A DNA stretch of 64,000 bases from Pseudomonadota bacterium (GCA_029572955.1 JAKPQE010000020.1:1-64000), one strand, 5' to 3'; counted from the first letter of the stretch, positions 48,349 through 57,938 are shown. Numbers and translations are program-made. The notes: generated from the letters alone by a model not told the origin.

Positions 48349-49587
48349 CTATTTCCCGGCGAGATCGCGCAGGCGCCGGGCAGCGGCCCGCAGCGCCGGG
48401 CGGGAGCGGACGAAGGCGGCAAGCCGCGAGCGCCAGACGACCGGCCAGCCACGGGGCGACAGCGCCACTTCGAGGCGGGCCATCGGCGCCGGCCGGGCGC
48501 CGAAGCCGAGCTTGTAGCTCTCGTCGCCGATCGAGAAATCGAAGACGTCGTAGCCTTTCCCGATCGCCCACTCGATGGTGTAGTCGCTGATCAGGCGGCC
48601 GGTGGAGAAGCGCCGCCACTCGTTCTCCTCGGTCGAGGAGAGCAGCTGCACGACCCGCCCGCCATGGCGCACGGCGTAGGAGCAGGCGGCGGGCTCGCCG
48701 AGAACCTCGGTCGCCGACAGCACCGTGAAGCCGTCGGCGGCATGCTCGACGGCAAGGCGGCGGTAGAACTCCCGATAGACCGGATCATCGAGGATCTCGG
48801 CGCGGCCGAGGGCGGCAAAGCGCGCCTTGCGCTGGGCGACGAGGGCCGCGAACACCCGCTCGGCATCGCCGGCATTGTCGACGACGCCGAATACCTGCCG
48901 CGACCGGTTCTGATAGCGCCGGCGCTTCTCGCCGAGCTCGCGGGCGATCTTGGGATCGAGCACGTCGGCGCGATAGGCCTCGAAGGTCTCCGGCAGCGCG
49001 ACGGCGAAGCATTGGAGCTCGATCGGCGCGGCATCCTGGAGCCGGGCGAGCGGATTGGACGAGCCCTCGACCGTCAGCGGCATCTTCTCGAAGCGGACGA
49101 GATCGGCCGGCAGCGCCGTGCGCACGGCGGCCCAGACCGCGGCCCAGGATTCCGACTGGTGCGCGAGCTCGGGATCGAAGACCGGGGCGTTGTAGTCGGC
49201 AACGCCGAGATCGGGAAACTCGACGACGACAAGGCCGCCGAGGCGGCGGCGCACCAGCGGCAGCAACAGCCGGTCGGTGCCGGCCTCGTCGACGATGACG
49301 ACGATCAGCGGCTCGGCACCATGCGCCGCGCCGATCGTGTCCATCCAGGTGCCGAACCAGACCGTCGTCTGGAACGGCGTCGCCCGGCCGCGCGTCTCGA
49401 GCGCCCGCCAGCGGTCGATTACCGCCGCCGGATCGGTGAAGATCTCGGCGCGCCAGGCGCCCGGATCGAGGCCTTCGCCCTCGTGTGCGCGATGACGGGC
49501 GGGGACATCGCCCGCCGGATCGGCAATCCCGGCGCGCATGACGATCGATTCGCTGAGGCAAATCGCGGCATCATGGGAAAGCGTCAT
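48349..49587 (-). CDS. CelD/BcsL-like GNAT acetyltransferase
   Basis: A 412-residue protein from ATG 49587. It has an N-terminal FemAB-like region (PFQTTVWFGTWMDTIGAAHG, then PLVRRRLGGLVVVEFPDLGV) and a C-terminal Acetyltransf_6 domain: KRRRYQNRSRQVFGVVDNAG, AERVFAALVAQRKARFAALG and YTIEWAIGKGYDVFDFSIGD. This architecture is that of CelD/BcsL proteins linked to exopolysaccharide or cellulose synthesis and to cell-envelope modification. No exopolysaccharide genes are nearby, so the substrate is open. It is convergent with the permease gene, 11 bp away. Confidence 0.82.
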   Translation of the reverse strand: MTLSHDAAICLSESIVMRAGIADPAGDVPARHRAHEGEGLDPGAWRAEIFTDPAAVIDRWRALETRGRATPFQTTVWFGTWMDTIGAAHGAEPLIVVIVDEAGTDRLLLPLVRRRLGGLVVVEFPDLGVADYNAPVFDPELAHQSESWAAVWAAVRTALPADLVRFEKMPLTVEGSSNPLARLQDAAPIELQCFAVALPETFEAYRADVLDPKIARELGEKRRRYQNRSRQVFGVVDNAGDAERVFAALVAQRKARFAALGRAEILDDPVYREFYRRLAVEHAADGFTVLSATEVLGEPAACSYAVRHGGRVVQLLSSTEENEWRRFSTGRLISDYTIEWAIGKGYDVFDFSIGDESYKLGFGARPAPMARLEVALSPRGWPVVWRSRLAAFVRSRPALRAAARRLRDLAGK

Positions 49588-49771
49588 GGCAGGGCACTCT
49601 TCTTGGCTTGGGAAGCGAATTGTCGTGCTGCCATTCTGGACCGGGCACATTGCGATCCGGTTGCCACGGGCAGCCGGCGGCCCGAAACCCGCGATCTTGG
49701 TCAAAAAAGGCTGAACGGACACGGGCGGAGCGGCGCGGTCGCGGCAGCCGGGCCGCCGGTGCGCGGGCGGC

Positions 49772-51274
49772 TCAGACGACGATGCCGACCCCGGCGCGGC
49801 GCGGATCGCCGGCGGCCTCGATGCCGCCGCCGGCGAGAAGTTCGACGGCATGGACGCCGCCATAGAACATGTTGTGTTCCGGCCAGGCGCAATGGTCCGG
49901 GAAGGCGCCGCGCAGCGCGTCGGCGACTTCCTCGCCGGCCAGGTCCTCGAAGTCGAGCCGGCCGCGCTCGACGTGAAGGCGCGGCGCTTCGATCGAATCG
50001 TGGAGCGTGAGGCCGCGCTTCAGCCTTGCGACGATCGCCTGCAGCACCGCCGTGCGGATGCGGTTGGAGCCGCCCGAGCCGAGGGCGAGGAGGCCGCCGT
50101 CGCGGCCGACGACCACCGTCGGCGCCATCATCGAGGCGAGGCGGATGCCCGATATCCAGCGGTGGAAGCCCTTCGGATTGAGATCTTCCTCGCCGAGCAT
50201 GTTGTTGAGCATGTAGCCGGCGCCGGGCACCAGCGCGCCGTTGCCCTCGCCATTGGTGACGGTGGCGGCGGCGGCGTTGCCGTCGCGATCGACGACGCTG
50301 ATGTGGGTCGTGCCGCGCGTCGCGCGCGGGCGATCGGCCTCGAGCGCGACGGCGATGCGCCGGGAGAGACCCTCCGGGTCGGTGCGCCAGAGCCGGTCGA
50401 TGCGGTCGACGGCGCCGGCGATGGCGAGCGCCCGGTCGGCCGCGCCCGTCGTCGTGGCGCCCTCGCCGAGCTCGGCGAGCATCGCGGCGATGAGGCCGCC
50501 ACCGAGCGCCGGCGGCGGATTGAGGGAGACGCGGGCCTTGCCGACGGCGAGATCGAGCGGCCTGCGGATCTCGACGCGATAGCCGGCGAGGTCGGCGGCG
50601 GTCAATTGACCGGCGTCGCGCTGCGCCTCGAGAATGGCGCGGCCGATCTCGCCTTCGCGCTCGAGCCGCGGCCCCTCGCGCGACAACGCGTCGAGGGCGT
50701 CGGCGAGCGCCGGATTGCGGAACAGATGGTCGACCGGCAGGGTCGCGCCGCCTTCGGCGAACATCCCGGCCGCCGCCGGGGTGGCGGTCAGGATCGGCGA
50801 GACGACATTGAAGAGATAGGCCTGGAACGGCGTCATCACGACGCCGCCCTTCGCGGCGCGGATCGCCGGCTCGACGAGGCGGGTCATCGGCAACGAGCCG
50901 AGCGTCTCGTGGATGGCGAAGACGCCGGGCACGAAGCCGGGCGTCGCCGTGGCGCCGGCGCCGATGTGGAAGGCCTGCGTGGCGGTGCCGAAATCGGCGA
51001 GGATCTCGCGGAAGTCGATGTCGGCCGCCGGCCGCTTGGCGCGCGGCGTGTCGACGAAGAAGTCGACGAGGCGGGTTTCGCCCTGGTGATGGGCCATCAT
51101 GAAGCCGCCGCCGCCGGGCGAGGCGAGCACGGGCTCGCACACGCAGGCCGCCCAAAGACCCGCGATCGCCGCGTCGAAGGCATTGCCGCCGTCGGCCAGG
51201 ATCTCGGCGGCCGCTTCCGCGGTCACCCGATGGCCGGCTGCGACCGCGCCGCGCTGTCCGTTTCCCCCCGTCAT
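49772..51274 (-). CDS. Gamma-glutamyltransferase family protein
   Basis: A 500-residue Ntn-hydrolase that self-cleaves to form a large and a small subunit. The nucleophile is Thr322, first residue of TTHISVVDRDGNAAAATV. AAEILADGGNAFDAAIAGLW and VLASPGGGGFMMAHHQGETR belong to the N-terminal subunit, and GYMLNNMLGEEDLNPKGFHR to the small subunit. It hydrolyses or transfers gamma-glutamyl groups, for example of glutathione. It lacks a clear signal peptide, so it may be cytoplasmic. Length is slightly short for exported GGTs. Confidence 0.9.
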   Translation of the reverse strand: MTGGNGQRGAVAAGHRVTAEAAAEILADGGNAFDAAIAGLWAACVCEPVLASPGGGGFMMAHHQGETRLVDFFVDTPRAKRPAADIDFREILADFGTATQAFHIGAGATATPGFVPGVFAIHETLGSLPMTRLVEPAIRAAKGGVVMTPFQAYLFNVVSPILTATPAAAGMFAEGGATLPVDHLFRNPALADALDALSREGPRLEREGEIGRAILEAQRDAGQLTAADLAGYRVEIRRPLDLAVGKARVSLNPPPALGGGLIAAMLAELGEGATTTGAADRALAIAGAVDRIDRLWRTDPEGLSRRIAVALEADRPRATRGTTHISVVDRDGNAAAATVTNGEGNGALVPGAGYMLNNMLGEEDLNPKGFHRWISGIRLASMMAPTVVVGRDGGLLALGSGGSNRIRTAVLQAIVARLKRGLTLHDSIEAPRLHVERGRLDFEDLAGEEVADALRGAFPDHCAWPEHNMFYGGVHAVELLAGGGIEAAGDPRRAGVGIVV

Positions 51275-51346
51275 GCACCCTCATTACAGGGCCGGCGGCG
51301 CAAACGAAAGATGGTCGTCGCGCCGCGCCGGTCCGCACCCGTGCCG

Positions 51347-52261
51347 TCAGGCGCCGGCGATGAAATCGAGACCCGAGCCGAGGATCTTCGGATCGGGCGG
51401 GATCGCCACCGCCTCGTCCTTGTCGGGATAGTCGAGCGTCTGCAGGAGGAAGCGGATGACTTCGAGACGGGCGCGCTTCTGGTCGTTGGCGCGCACCACC
51501 GTCCAGGGCGCCCAGTCGGTGTCGGTCAGCGGCATCATGCGGTCGCGCGCCTCGCTGTAGGCGTCCCATTTCGACAGCGCGGCGATGTCGATCGGCGACA
51601 GCTTCCAGGTCTTCAAGGGATTGTGGCGACGCTCGTGGAAGCGCTCGAGCTGCGCCTCGCGGCCGATGTTGAGCCAGAACTTGAAGAGGATGATGCCGTC
51701 GTCGACCAGCATCTTCTCGAAGGTCGGCGTCTGGGCGAGGAAGGCGACATTCTCCTCGGGCGTGCAGAAGCCCATGACCGGCTCGACCCCGGCGCGGTTG
51801 TACCAGGAGCGATCGAACAGCACGATCTCGCCCCGCGTCGGCATCTCGTCGACATAGCGCTGGAAATACCACTGGCCGAGTTCGGTCTCGGTCGGCTTGG
51901 TCAGCGCGACGATACGGGCATAGCGCGGGTTCATGTACTGGCGCACGACGAAGATGGTGCCGCCCTTGCCGGCCGAATCGCGGCCCTCGAAGACGAGAAC
52001 GAGGCGCCGGCCGGTCTCGCGCACCCAGGCCTGGACCTTGACGAGCTCGACCTGCAGCTTCTCGAGCTCGGCCTCGTAGTCCTTCTTCTTCAGCTTCTTG
52101 TCATAGGGATAGCCGCCGCTCGAGAGGGCGCGGTCGGCAATTTCCGGCGCCAGCACCGGATTGTCGATATCGAAGACCGAAAGCGGATCGGCGGCGGCCT
52201 GCGCCGCCGTCTTGTCCTTCGCTTTGTCCTTCTCCTTGCCCTTTGCCTTGTCCTTGCCCAT
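51347..52261 (-). CDS. ppk2: Polyphosphate kinase 2 (PPK2)
   Basis: A 304-residue PPK2-type kinase that moves phosphate between polyphosphate and nucleotides, mostly making GTP or ATP from polyphosphate. A low-complexity lysine/aspartate-rich N-terminus ([20 protein letters not shown]) precedes the core. Walker A is [17 protein letters not shown]; the lid and Walker B regions are [20 protein letters not shown] and [16 protein letters not shown]. It lies divergent from phoR, consistent with phosphate storage being tuned with the Pho regulon. A weak Pho-like site lies between them. Confidence 0.92.
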   Translation of the reverse strand: MGKDKAKGKEKDKAKDKTAAQAAADPLSVFDIDNPVLAPEIADRALSSGGYPYDKKLKKKDYEAELEKLQVELVKVQAWVRETGRRLVLVFEGRDSAGKGGTIFVVRQYMNPRYARIVALTKPTETELGQWYFQRYVDEMPTRGEIVLFDRSWYNRAGVEPVMGFCTPEENVAFLAQTPTFEKMLVDDGIILFKFWLNIGREAQLERFHERRHNPLKTWKLSPIDIAALSKWDAYSEARDRMMPLTDTDWAPWTVVRANDQKRARLEVIRFLLQTLDYPDKDEAVAIPPDPKILGSGLDFIAGA

Positions 52262-52327
52262 GGCTCGCCTTCTCGTCCAGGTGGGGTCCCGGACAGCCTA
52301 GTTGGTTTTTCGGGGTGGCGGAATCGG

Positions 52328-52345
52328 CTGTCATCGGTTTTCCAT
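52328..52345. promoter_or_regulatory. Weak Pho-like site between ppk2 and phoR
   Basis: CTGTCAT followed 11 bp later by TTTCCAT gives one perfect and one poor half-site in the 158-bp region shared by ppk2 and phoR. PhoR operons are often under their own control. The second half-site matches only partly, so the call is tentative. The remainder of the intergenic stretch holds no gene. Confidence 0.35.
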
Positions 52346-52419
52346 CTTGGCGGACTAGACAAACGCGCTCGCACTCAGTGCATCATCGACGCGGCGAATC
52401 GGGACAGGGACGAAAAGAC

Positions 52420-53742
52420 ATGGCGGCCGAGGACGACAGGCGGGAGGAAGACGGGGCGCGCGGCCTCGGCGGCCGCCTCGTCTGGCGCTGGTACGTGCCG
52501 ATGCGCGGCACGCTGGCGATCGTCGCGACCGCCCTCGTCATCGCGGTCGCGGCCGGCGGCCTGTCGATGATGCTCGCCGCCGGCATCTTCCTGTTCTCGG
52601 CCGCGGCGATCTCGCTGCTGCCGCGGCGCGACCTGAAACCCCGGCTCGATGCGCGCCGGGCCCTGCGCCAGCAATCCTCGCCGGAGCCGGCGATGCGCCG
52701 GGTGATCGAGGCCCTGCCCGAGCCGGCCTTCCTCGTCGACCGGCGCAAGATCATCCGGGTCGCCAACCGGGCGGCCCGCGAAAGCCTGCCCAATCTCGGC
52801 GTCGGCGATTCCTTCGGCCTCAAGATGCGCGAGCCGACGCTCGTCTCGGCGCTCGAGCGGGTGATCGTCTCGGGCGCGCCGGAGACCTGCACCATTGCCG
52901 AGCGGCTGCCGCCGGAGCGCTGGCTCGCCGTCCACCTCGCCCCGGTCGCGCCGGGCCCGGGCGGCGGGGCGGCCGACGCCTTCCTGCTGCTCTTCCACGA
53001 CCTCACCGAACAGCGGCGCACCGAACGCATGCGGGTCGACTTCGTCGCCAATGCCAGTCACGAGCTGCGGACGCCGCTCGCCTCGCTCAGCGGCTTCATC
53101 GAAACCCTGCTCGGCCCGGCGCGCGACGACCCGGACGCGCGGGACCGCTTCCTCGGCGTGATGAAGGTGCAGGCCGAACGCATGGCCCGGCTGATCGACG
53201 ACCTCCTGTCGCTGTCGCGCATCGAGATGCGGCTGCACCAGCGGCCGACGGCGATCGTCGATCTCGGCGACGTCATCGGCCATGTCGCCGAGGCGCTGCG
53301 CCCGCTCGCCGGCGATCTCGACGTCGCCATCGAGACCAAGCTCCCGGGGGGGCCGATGCGGCTGCGCGGCGATCGCGACGAACTCGTCCAGGTGTTCGAG
53401 AACCTCGCCGAGAACGCCCTCAAATACGGCGCCTCCGGCAAGCGCATCGAAATTTCCGTCGAGCCGCTCGCCGCAGGGCCGCTCGGCTGGCGCACCACGG
53501 TGCGCGATTTCGGCCCCGGCATCGCCCGCGAACACCTGCCGCGCCTCACCGAGCGGTTCTACCGCATCGATGCGGCATCGAGCCGGGAGAAGAAGGGAAC
53601 CGGCCTCGGGCTCGCCATCGTCAAGCACATCGTCAATCGCCACCGTGGCCAGCTGACGATCGAAAGCGAGCCGGGAAAAGGCTCCGCCTTCCATGTCACC
53701 CTGTTCGCCGAAACCGTCGCGAACGGTGACGCCTCCCAGTAG
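52420..53742 (+). CDS. phoR: Phosphate regulon sensor kinase PhoR
   Basis: A 440-residue sensor histidine kinase from ATG 52420. Two hydrophobic segments lie at about residues 30-45 and 48-67. A PAS-like region follows (IEALPEPAFLVDRRKIIRVA), then the dimerisation domain with His214 in FVANASHELRTPLASLSGFI, and the ATPase domain (N-box FENLAENALKYGASGKRIEI, G-boxes VRDFGPGIAR and KGTGLGLAIVKHIVN). It phosphorylates PhoB under phosphate limitation and is held inactive by PstSCAB-PhoU when phosphate is plentiful. It is 177 bp upstream of pstS. Confidence 0.93.
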   Translation: MAAEDDRREEDGARGLGGRLVWRWYVPMRGTLAIVATALVIAVAAGGLSMMLAAGIFLFSAAAISLLPRRDLKPRLDARRALRQQSSPEPAMRRVIEALPEPAFLVDRRKIIRVANRAARESLPNLGVGDSFGLKMREPTLVSALERVIVSGAPETCTIAERLPPERWLAVHLAPVAPGPGGGAADAFLLLFHDLTEQRRTERMRVDFVANASHELRTPLASLSGFIETLLGPARDDPDARDRFLGVMKVQAERMARLIDDLLSLSRIEMRLHQRPTAIVDLGDVIGHVAEALRPLAGDLDVAIETKLPGGPMRLRGDRDELVQVFENLAENALKYGASGKRIEISVEPLAAGPLGWRTTVRDFGPGIAREHLPRLTERFYRIDAASSREKKGTGLGLAIVKHIVNRHRGQLTIESEPGKGSAFHVTLFAETVANGDASQ

Positions 53743-53769
53743 TTATTGTTTATTTTCAATATATTATAC

Positions 53770-53808
53770 TGTCATATACACGACATCCAACTGTCATAGA
53801 AACATCAA
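53770..53808 (+). promoter_or_regulatory. pho box: Pho boxes upstream of pstS
   Basis: TGTCAT, CGACAT, TGTCAT and CATCAA start at 53770, 53781, 53792 and 53803, every 11 bp, forming two tandem 18-bp Pho boxes. This is the best PhoB site of the window and lies 110-150 bp before the pstS start. The AT-rich stretch just upstream (about 53745-53768) differs sharply from the genome and may aid promoter opening. Confidence 0.85.
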
Positions 53809-53919
53809 GTGACGAGTCTAGGTTCGCGACGCGCCCCGGCCTGACAGCCGAAGGGTGCCGGTCGGAAGACATATTCCGATGCCGATTTTCAATGACCGCA
53901 ATCGACAAGGAGAGGTCAG

Positions 53920-54960
53920 GTGAAAACCAAGATTTTCGCGAGCGCGATGGCGCTTGCTGCCGCCGGCGTTCTGTTCAGCGGCGCTGCCGAAGCCCGCGAC
54001 CAGATCAAGATCGCCGGCTCGTCCACCGTTCTTCCCTACGCCAACATCGTCGCCGAAGCGTTCGGCGAGGCCTTCTCGAACTTCAAGACCCCGATCGTCG
54101 AGTCGGGCGGCTCTTCGGCCGGCCTCAAGGAGTTCTGCAAGGGCACCGGCGAGGACACGATCGACATCGCCAACGCTTCGCGTGCGATCAAGGACAAGGA
54201 AGTCGAGGCCTGCAAGGCGGCCGGCGTGACCGAGATCGAAGAGATCAAGATCGGCTATGACGGCATCGTGTTCGCCTCCGACGTCAACGGCCCGTCCTTC
54301 GCCTTCACCCCGGCCCAGTGGTTCGCCGCTCTCGGCGCCCAGGTGCTGGTCGACGGCAAGCTGGTCGACAACCCGAACACCAAGTGGTCGCAGGTCGACG
54401 CCGCCCTCCCGGAGTGGGACATCGCCGCCTACATCCCGGGCGAGAAGCACGGCACCCGCGAAGTGTTCGAAGAGAAGGTCCTGATCGCCGGCTGTGAAGC
54501 CACCGGCGCCCTCAAGGCGATGGTCGACGGCGGCATGGACAAGAAGGATGCGCACAAGGCCTGCGCCAAGGTCCGCAAGGACGGCAAGGCGGTCGACATC
54601 GACGGCGACTACACCGAGACGCTGTCGCGCATCGACTCCAACCGGACCGGCATCGGCGTGTTCGGTCTCGCCTTCTACGAGAACAACCGCGACAAGCTGA
54701 AGGTCGCGACCATGGACGGCGTCACCCCGTCGGTCGAGACCATCGCCAAGGGCGAGTATCCGGTGTCGCGTCCGCTGTTCTTCTACGTGAAGAAGGCGCA
54801 TCTCGACGTCATCCCGGGTCTTCGCGAGTATGTCGAGTTCTTCATCTCCGACGACATGACCGGCCCGGGCAGCCCGACTGCCAATTACGGCCTGGTTCCG
54901 GCTCCGGACGCCGAGCGCGAGGCCACCCGCGCCGACTTCGCCGCCGGCAAGACCCTCTGA
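53920..54960 (+). CDS. pstS: Phosphate ABC transporter, periplasmic binding protein PstS
   Basis: A 346-residue phosphate-binding protein starting at GTG 53920, with AAGGAGAGG upstream. The signal peptide is MKTKIFASAMALAAAGVLFS. The mature protein begins RDQIKIAGSSTVLPYANIVA, with the phosphate-binding segments VESGGSSAGLKEFCKGTGED and IANASRAIKDKEVEACKAAG, and later PGEKHGTREVFEEKVLIAGC. It captures phosphate for PstC and PstA. A strong hairpin after the gene likely gives PstS in excess over the membrane subunits. Confidence 0.95.
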   Translation: MKTKIFASAMALAAAGVLFSGAAEARDQIKIAGSSTVLPYANIVAEAFGEAFSNFKTPIVESGGSSAGLKEFCKGTGEDTIDIANASRAIKDKEVEACKAAGVTEIEEIKIGYDGIVFASDVNGPSFAFTPAQWFAALGAQVLVDGKLVDNPNTKWSQVDAALPEWDIAAYIPGEKHGTREVFEEKVLIAGCEATGALKAMVDGGMDKKDAHKACAKVRKDGKAVDIDGDYTETLSRIDSNRTGIGVFGLAFYENNRDKLKVATMDGVTPSVETIAKGEYPVSRPLFFYVKKAHLDVIPGLREYVEFFISDDMTGPGSPTANYGLVPAPDAEREATRADFAAGKTL

Positions 54961-54978
54961 GGGTTCACGGGACAGCGC

Positions 54979-55006
54979 GACGGAAGGCGGCACGCCGCCT
55001 TCCGTC
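54979..55006 (+). terminator. Attenuating hairpin after pstS
   Basis: A perfect 12-bp stem GACGGAAGGCGG / CCGCCTTCCGTC with loop CACG lies 19 bp after the pstS stop, followed by TCCCCTTTT. It is a plausible partial terminator in the 165-bp gap before pstC, which would make pstS mRNA more abundant than pstCAB, a common layout. Confidence 0.75.
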
Positions 55007-55125
55007 TCCCCTTTTGGGGAACGGAACAAACCGGGTGAGGCGTTTCTGCCGGCATTCCCCACGAGAGCCCGCAGCCTAGCGGGACGGGCTCGAAAGGGAC
55101 GGGGTGCGCGGCGACGGGGGAGCAC

Positions 55126-56586
55126 ATGAGTCCGTTCTGGATCATTCTCGCGGTGCTCGGCATCGCCATCCTCGGCTTTGTCGCAGGTGTCGCCAGGGCC
55201 CGCGCCTCGGTCAACGGCAACCTCGTCAAACTCCATTCCCGCACCGGCTATTACGGTTCCTTCGTCGCCATCTGGGCGAGCCTTCCGGCATTCCTGCTGC
55301 TCGGCGTCTGGCTGATCGTGCAGCCGATCGTCGTCGATCGCGCGGTGACCGCGCAGATCCCGGACGAAGCCATCGCAGCGACCGGCAATCTCAGCCTCAT
55401 CAACGGCGTCGTGCGTTCCGTCGCCGAGGGCCTGTCGCGGCTTTCGGCCACCGAGCGGCGCGATCTCGACATCGGCGTCGTCGCCGCACGGCCGCTCATC
55501 GCCTCGAAGGGCGTGGCGCTGGCGAGCGACGTCGAGCCCTACATGATCCGCGCCGCCGATACGCTGAACCGGCTGCAGGCGGCCGGCGTGATCGGCCGCA
55601 CCGCGCTGGTGCTGCTGGTCTCGGTCGTCGGCCTCGGGCTCGCCCTGCTGCGCATCCGGCCGGCACAGCGGGCGCGCAACTCCGTCGAGACCGTCATCCG
55701 CGGCGTTCTCCTGTCGGCCTCGATGGTCGCCATCCTGACCACGGTCGGCATCGTCTTCTCGATGCTCTTCGAGGCGCTGCACTTCTTCAGCATCGTCTCG
55801 CCGATCAACTTCTTCTTCGGCACGGTCTGGGATCCGCGCTTCGCGGCCGCCGGCTCGGAAGGCACCGCCGGCCAGTTCGGCTTCCTGCCGCTCGCCTGGG
55901 GCACGCTCTACATCTCGACGATCGCGCTGCTGATCGCCGTGCCGATCGGCCTCTTCGCGGCGATCTACATGGCCGAATACGCGACCGCCCAGGTGCGCGC
56001 GGTGGCCAAGCCGCTGCTCGAGGTGCTGGCCGGCATCCCGACCATCGTCTACGGCTTCTTCGCCCTCGTCACCGTCGGCCCGATGATCCGCGACTGGATC
56101 GCCATCCCGCTCGGCCTCGGCTCGTCGGGCAACAACGTCATGACCGCCGGCGTGGTCATGGGCATCATGATCATCCCGTTCGTCTCCTCGCTCTCCGACG
56201 ACATCATCACCGCGGTGCCGAACGCCATGCGTGACGGCTCGCTCGGCCTCGGCGCCACCAAGTCGGAGACGATCAAGCGCGTGGTGCTGCCGGCGGCGCT
56301 GCCGGGCATCGTCGGCTCGGTGCTGCTCGCCGCCTCGCGCGCCATCGGCGAGACGATGATCGTGGTGCTGGCGGCCGGCGTCGCGACGAACATCAGCGCC
56401 AACCCGTTCCAGGAGATGACGACGATCACCGTCAAGATCGTCAGCCAGCTCACCGGCGACCTCGAATTCACCAGCCCGCAGACGCTCGTCGCCTTCGCGC
56501 TCGGCATCACGCTGTTCACCGTGACGCTCGGCCTCAACATCCTCGCGCTGCACATCGTGCGGAAGTATCGGGAGCAGTACGAATGA
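55126..56586 (+). CDS. pstC: Phosphate ABC transporter permease PstC
   Basis: A 486-residue permease, longer than the classical form owing to an N-terminal extension with extra helices (SPFWIILAVLGIAILGFVAG) and a periplasmic loop. The conserved transport core starts near residue 200: FFFGTVWDPRFAAAGSEGTA, PIGLFAAIYMAEYATAQVRA, the EAA loop LGATKSETIKRVVLPAALPG and AIGETMIVVLAAGVATNIS. It pairs with PstA to form the channel. The last bases overlap the pstA start as ATGA. Confidence 0.94.
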   Translation: MSPFWIILAVLGIAILGFVAGVARARASVNGNLVKLHSRTGYYGSFVAIWASLPAFLLLGVWLIVQPIVVDRAVTAQIPDEAIAATGNLSLINGVVRSVAEGLSRLSATERRDLDIGVVAARPLIASKGVALASDVEPYMIRAADTLNRLQAAGVIGRTALVLLVSVVGLGLALLRIRPAQRARNSVETVIRGVLLSASMVAILTTVGIVFSMLFEALHFFSIVSPINFFFGTVWDPRFAAAGSEGTAGQFGFLPLAWGTLYISTIALLIAVPIGLFAAIYMAEYATAQVRAVAKPLLEVLAGIPTIVYGFFALVTVGPMIRDWIAIPLGLGSSGNNVMTAGVVMGIMIIPFVSSLSDDIITAVPNAMRDGSLGLGATKSETIKRVVLPAALPGIVGSVLLAASRAIGETMIVVLAAGVATNISANPFQEMTTITVKIVSQLTGDLEFTSPQTLVAFALGITLFTVTLGLNILALHIVRKYREQYE

Positions 56587-57905
56587 CCGACGCCGCCATG
56601 GAAACCGCAAAGCCCGTCGCCACGCGACCCGCCCGCACGGATTTCGGCCTCAAGAAGCGCTATCGCGTGGAGCGCCGCTTCCGCATCTACGGCGTCGTCG
56701 CCATCGCGCTCGGCCTGTTCTTCCTCGTGGCGCTGATCAGCTCGATCGTGCTGCAGGGCATCTCGGCGTTCCGCCAGGCCAATGTCGAGATCGACGTGCT
56801 GCTCGACAAGGCGATCATCGCCCCGAACGGCGCCGTCAACACCGACGCGCTGATGACCGGCAACGTGTTCCGCTACGACGACGTGATCCGCAACGCGTTC
56901 GCGGCCCAGCTCGGCATCGCCAAGGACGACAAGGGCACGGCGCGCACCGCCTACAACCTCGTCTCCAAGGGCGCGCGCATCCAGCTGCGGGCCATGCTCG
57001 CCGCCAATCCCGATCTCGTCGGCACGCGCCAGAAGGTGTCGTTCCTGCTCGACAGCAATGTCGACGCCTTCCTCAAGGGCCATATCGACGCCGACATCCC
57101 GGAAAGCCGGCGACCGATCAAGGACCGCGACATCGCCTGGATCAAGCAGCTGGAAGACAGCGGCGCGCTCTCGATGAAGTTCAACACCGGGCTGTTCACC
57201 TTCGGCGCCTCGAGCCGGCCGGAAACGGCAGGTGTCGGCGTCGCCGTCATCGGCTCGCTCTACATGATGGCGATCGTGCTCGCCCTCGCCCTGCCGATCG
57301 GCGTCGCCGCCTCGATCTACCTGGAAGAATTCGCGCCGCAGAACCGGCTGACCGACCTCATCGAGGTCAACATCAACAATCTCGCGGCGGTGCCCTCGAT
57401 CGTCTTCGGCATCCTCGGCCTCGCCGTCTTCATCAACTTCGCCGGCCTGCCGCGATCGGCCTCGCTCGTCGGCGGCCTCGTGCTGACGCTGATGACGCTG
57501 CCGACGATCATCATCGCGACCCGCGCGGCGCTGAAAGGGGTGCCGCCGTCGATCCGCGAGGCGGCCCTCGGCGTCGGCGCCTCGAAGATGCAGGCGATCT
57601 TCCACCACGTGCTGCCGCTCGCGACCCCCGGCATCCTCACCGGCACGATCATCGGCCTTGCCCAGGCGCTCGGCGAGACCGCGCCGCTCCTGATGATCGG
57701 CATGGTCGCCTTCGTCGCCGACTATCCGGTGACGCCGAACGATCCGGCGACGGCGCTGCCGGTGCAGATCTACATGTGGGCCGGCCAGGCCGAACGCGCC
57801 TTCGTCGAGCGCACCTCGGCGGCGATCATCATTCTTCTCGCCTTCCTCGCCATCATGAACATCACCGCGGTCTTCCTGCGCAAGCGCTTCGAGCGCCGCT
57901 GGTAG
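56583..57905 (+). CDS. pstA: Phosphate ABC transporter permease PstA
   Basis: A 440-residue permease with a long N-terminal/periplasmic region between the first and second membrane helices (residues about 60-215). The core has PIGVAASIYLEEFAPQNRLT, VNINNLAAVPSIVFGILGLA, the EAA loop LGVGASKMQAIFHHVLPLAT and LAQALGETAPLLMIGMVAFV. It forms the transmembrane channel with PstC. The DUF3333-like N-terminal extension is usual in alphaproteobacteria. pstB follows 33 bp later. Confidence 0.94.
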   Translation: MTDAAMETAKPVATRPARTDFGLKKRYRVERRFRIYGVVAIALGLFFLVALISSIVLQGISAFRQANVEIDVLLDKAIIAPNGAVNTDALMTGNVFRYDDVIRNAFAAQLGIAKDDKGTARTAYNLVSKGARIQLRAMLAANPDLVGTRQKVSFLLDSNVDAFLKGHIDADIPESRRPIKDRDIAWIKQLEDSGALSMKFNTGLFTFGASSRPETAGVGVAVIGSLYMMAIVLALALPIGVAASIYLEEFAPQNRLTDLIEVNINNLAAVPSIVFGILGLAVFINFAGLPRSASLVGGLVLTLMTLPTIIIATRAALKGVPPSIREAALGVGASKMQAIFHHVLPLATPGILTGTIIGLAQALGETAPLLMIGMVAFVADYPVTPNDPATALPVQIYMWAGQAERAFVERTSAAIIILLAFLAIMNITAVFLRKRFERRW

Positions 57906-57938
57906 TCCAAGTAACCCCGACAGGGAGCGTTTCCAGCG

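Noticed and set aside
49850-52570. A 906-codon plus-strand frame opposite the gamma-glutamyltransferase and ppk2
   Set aside because: It spans two real genes and their intergenic gap in antisense with a low-complexity, His/Asp/Arg-rich product; a GC artefact.
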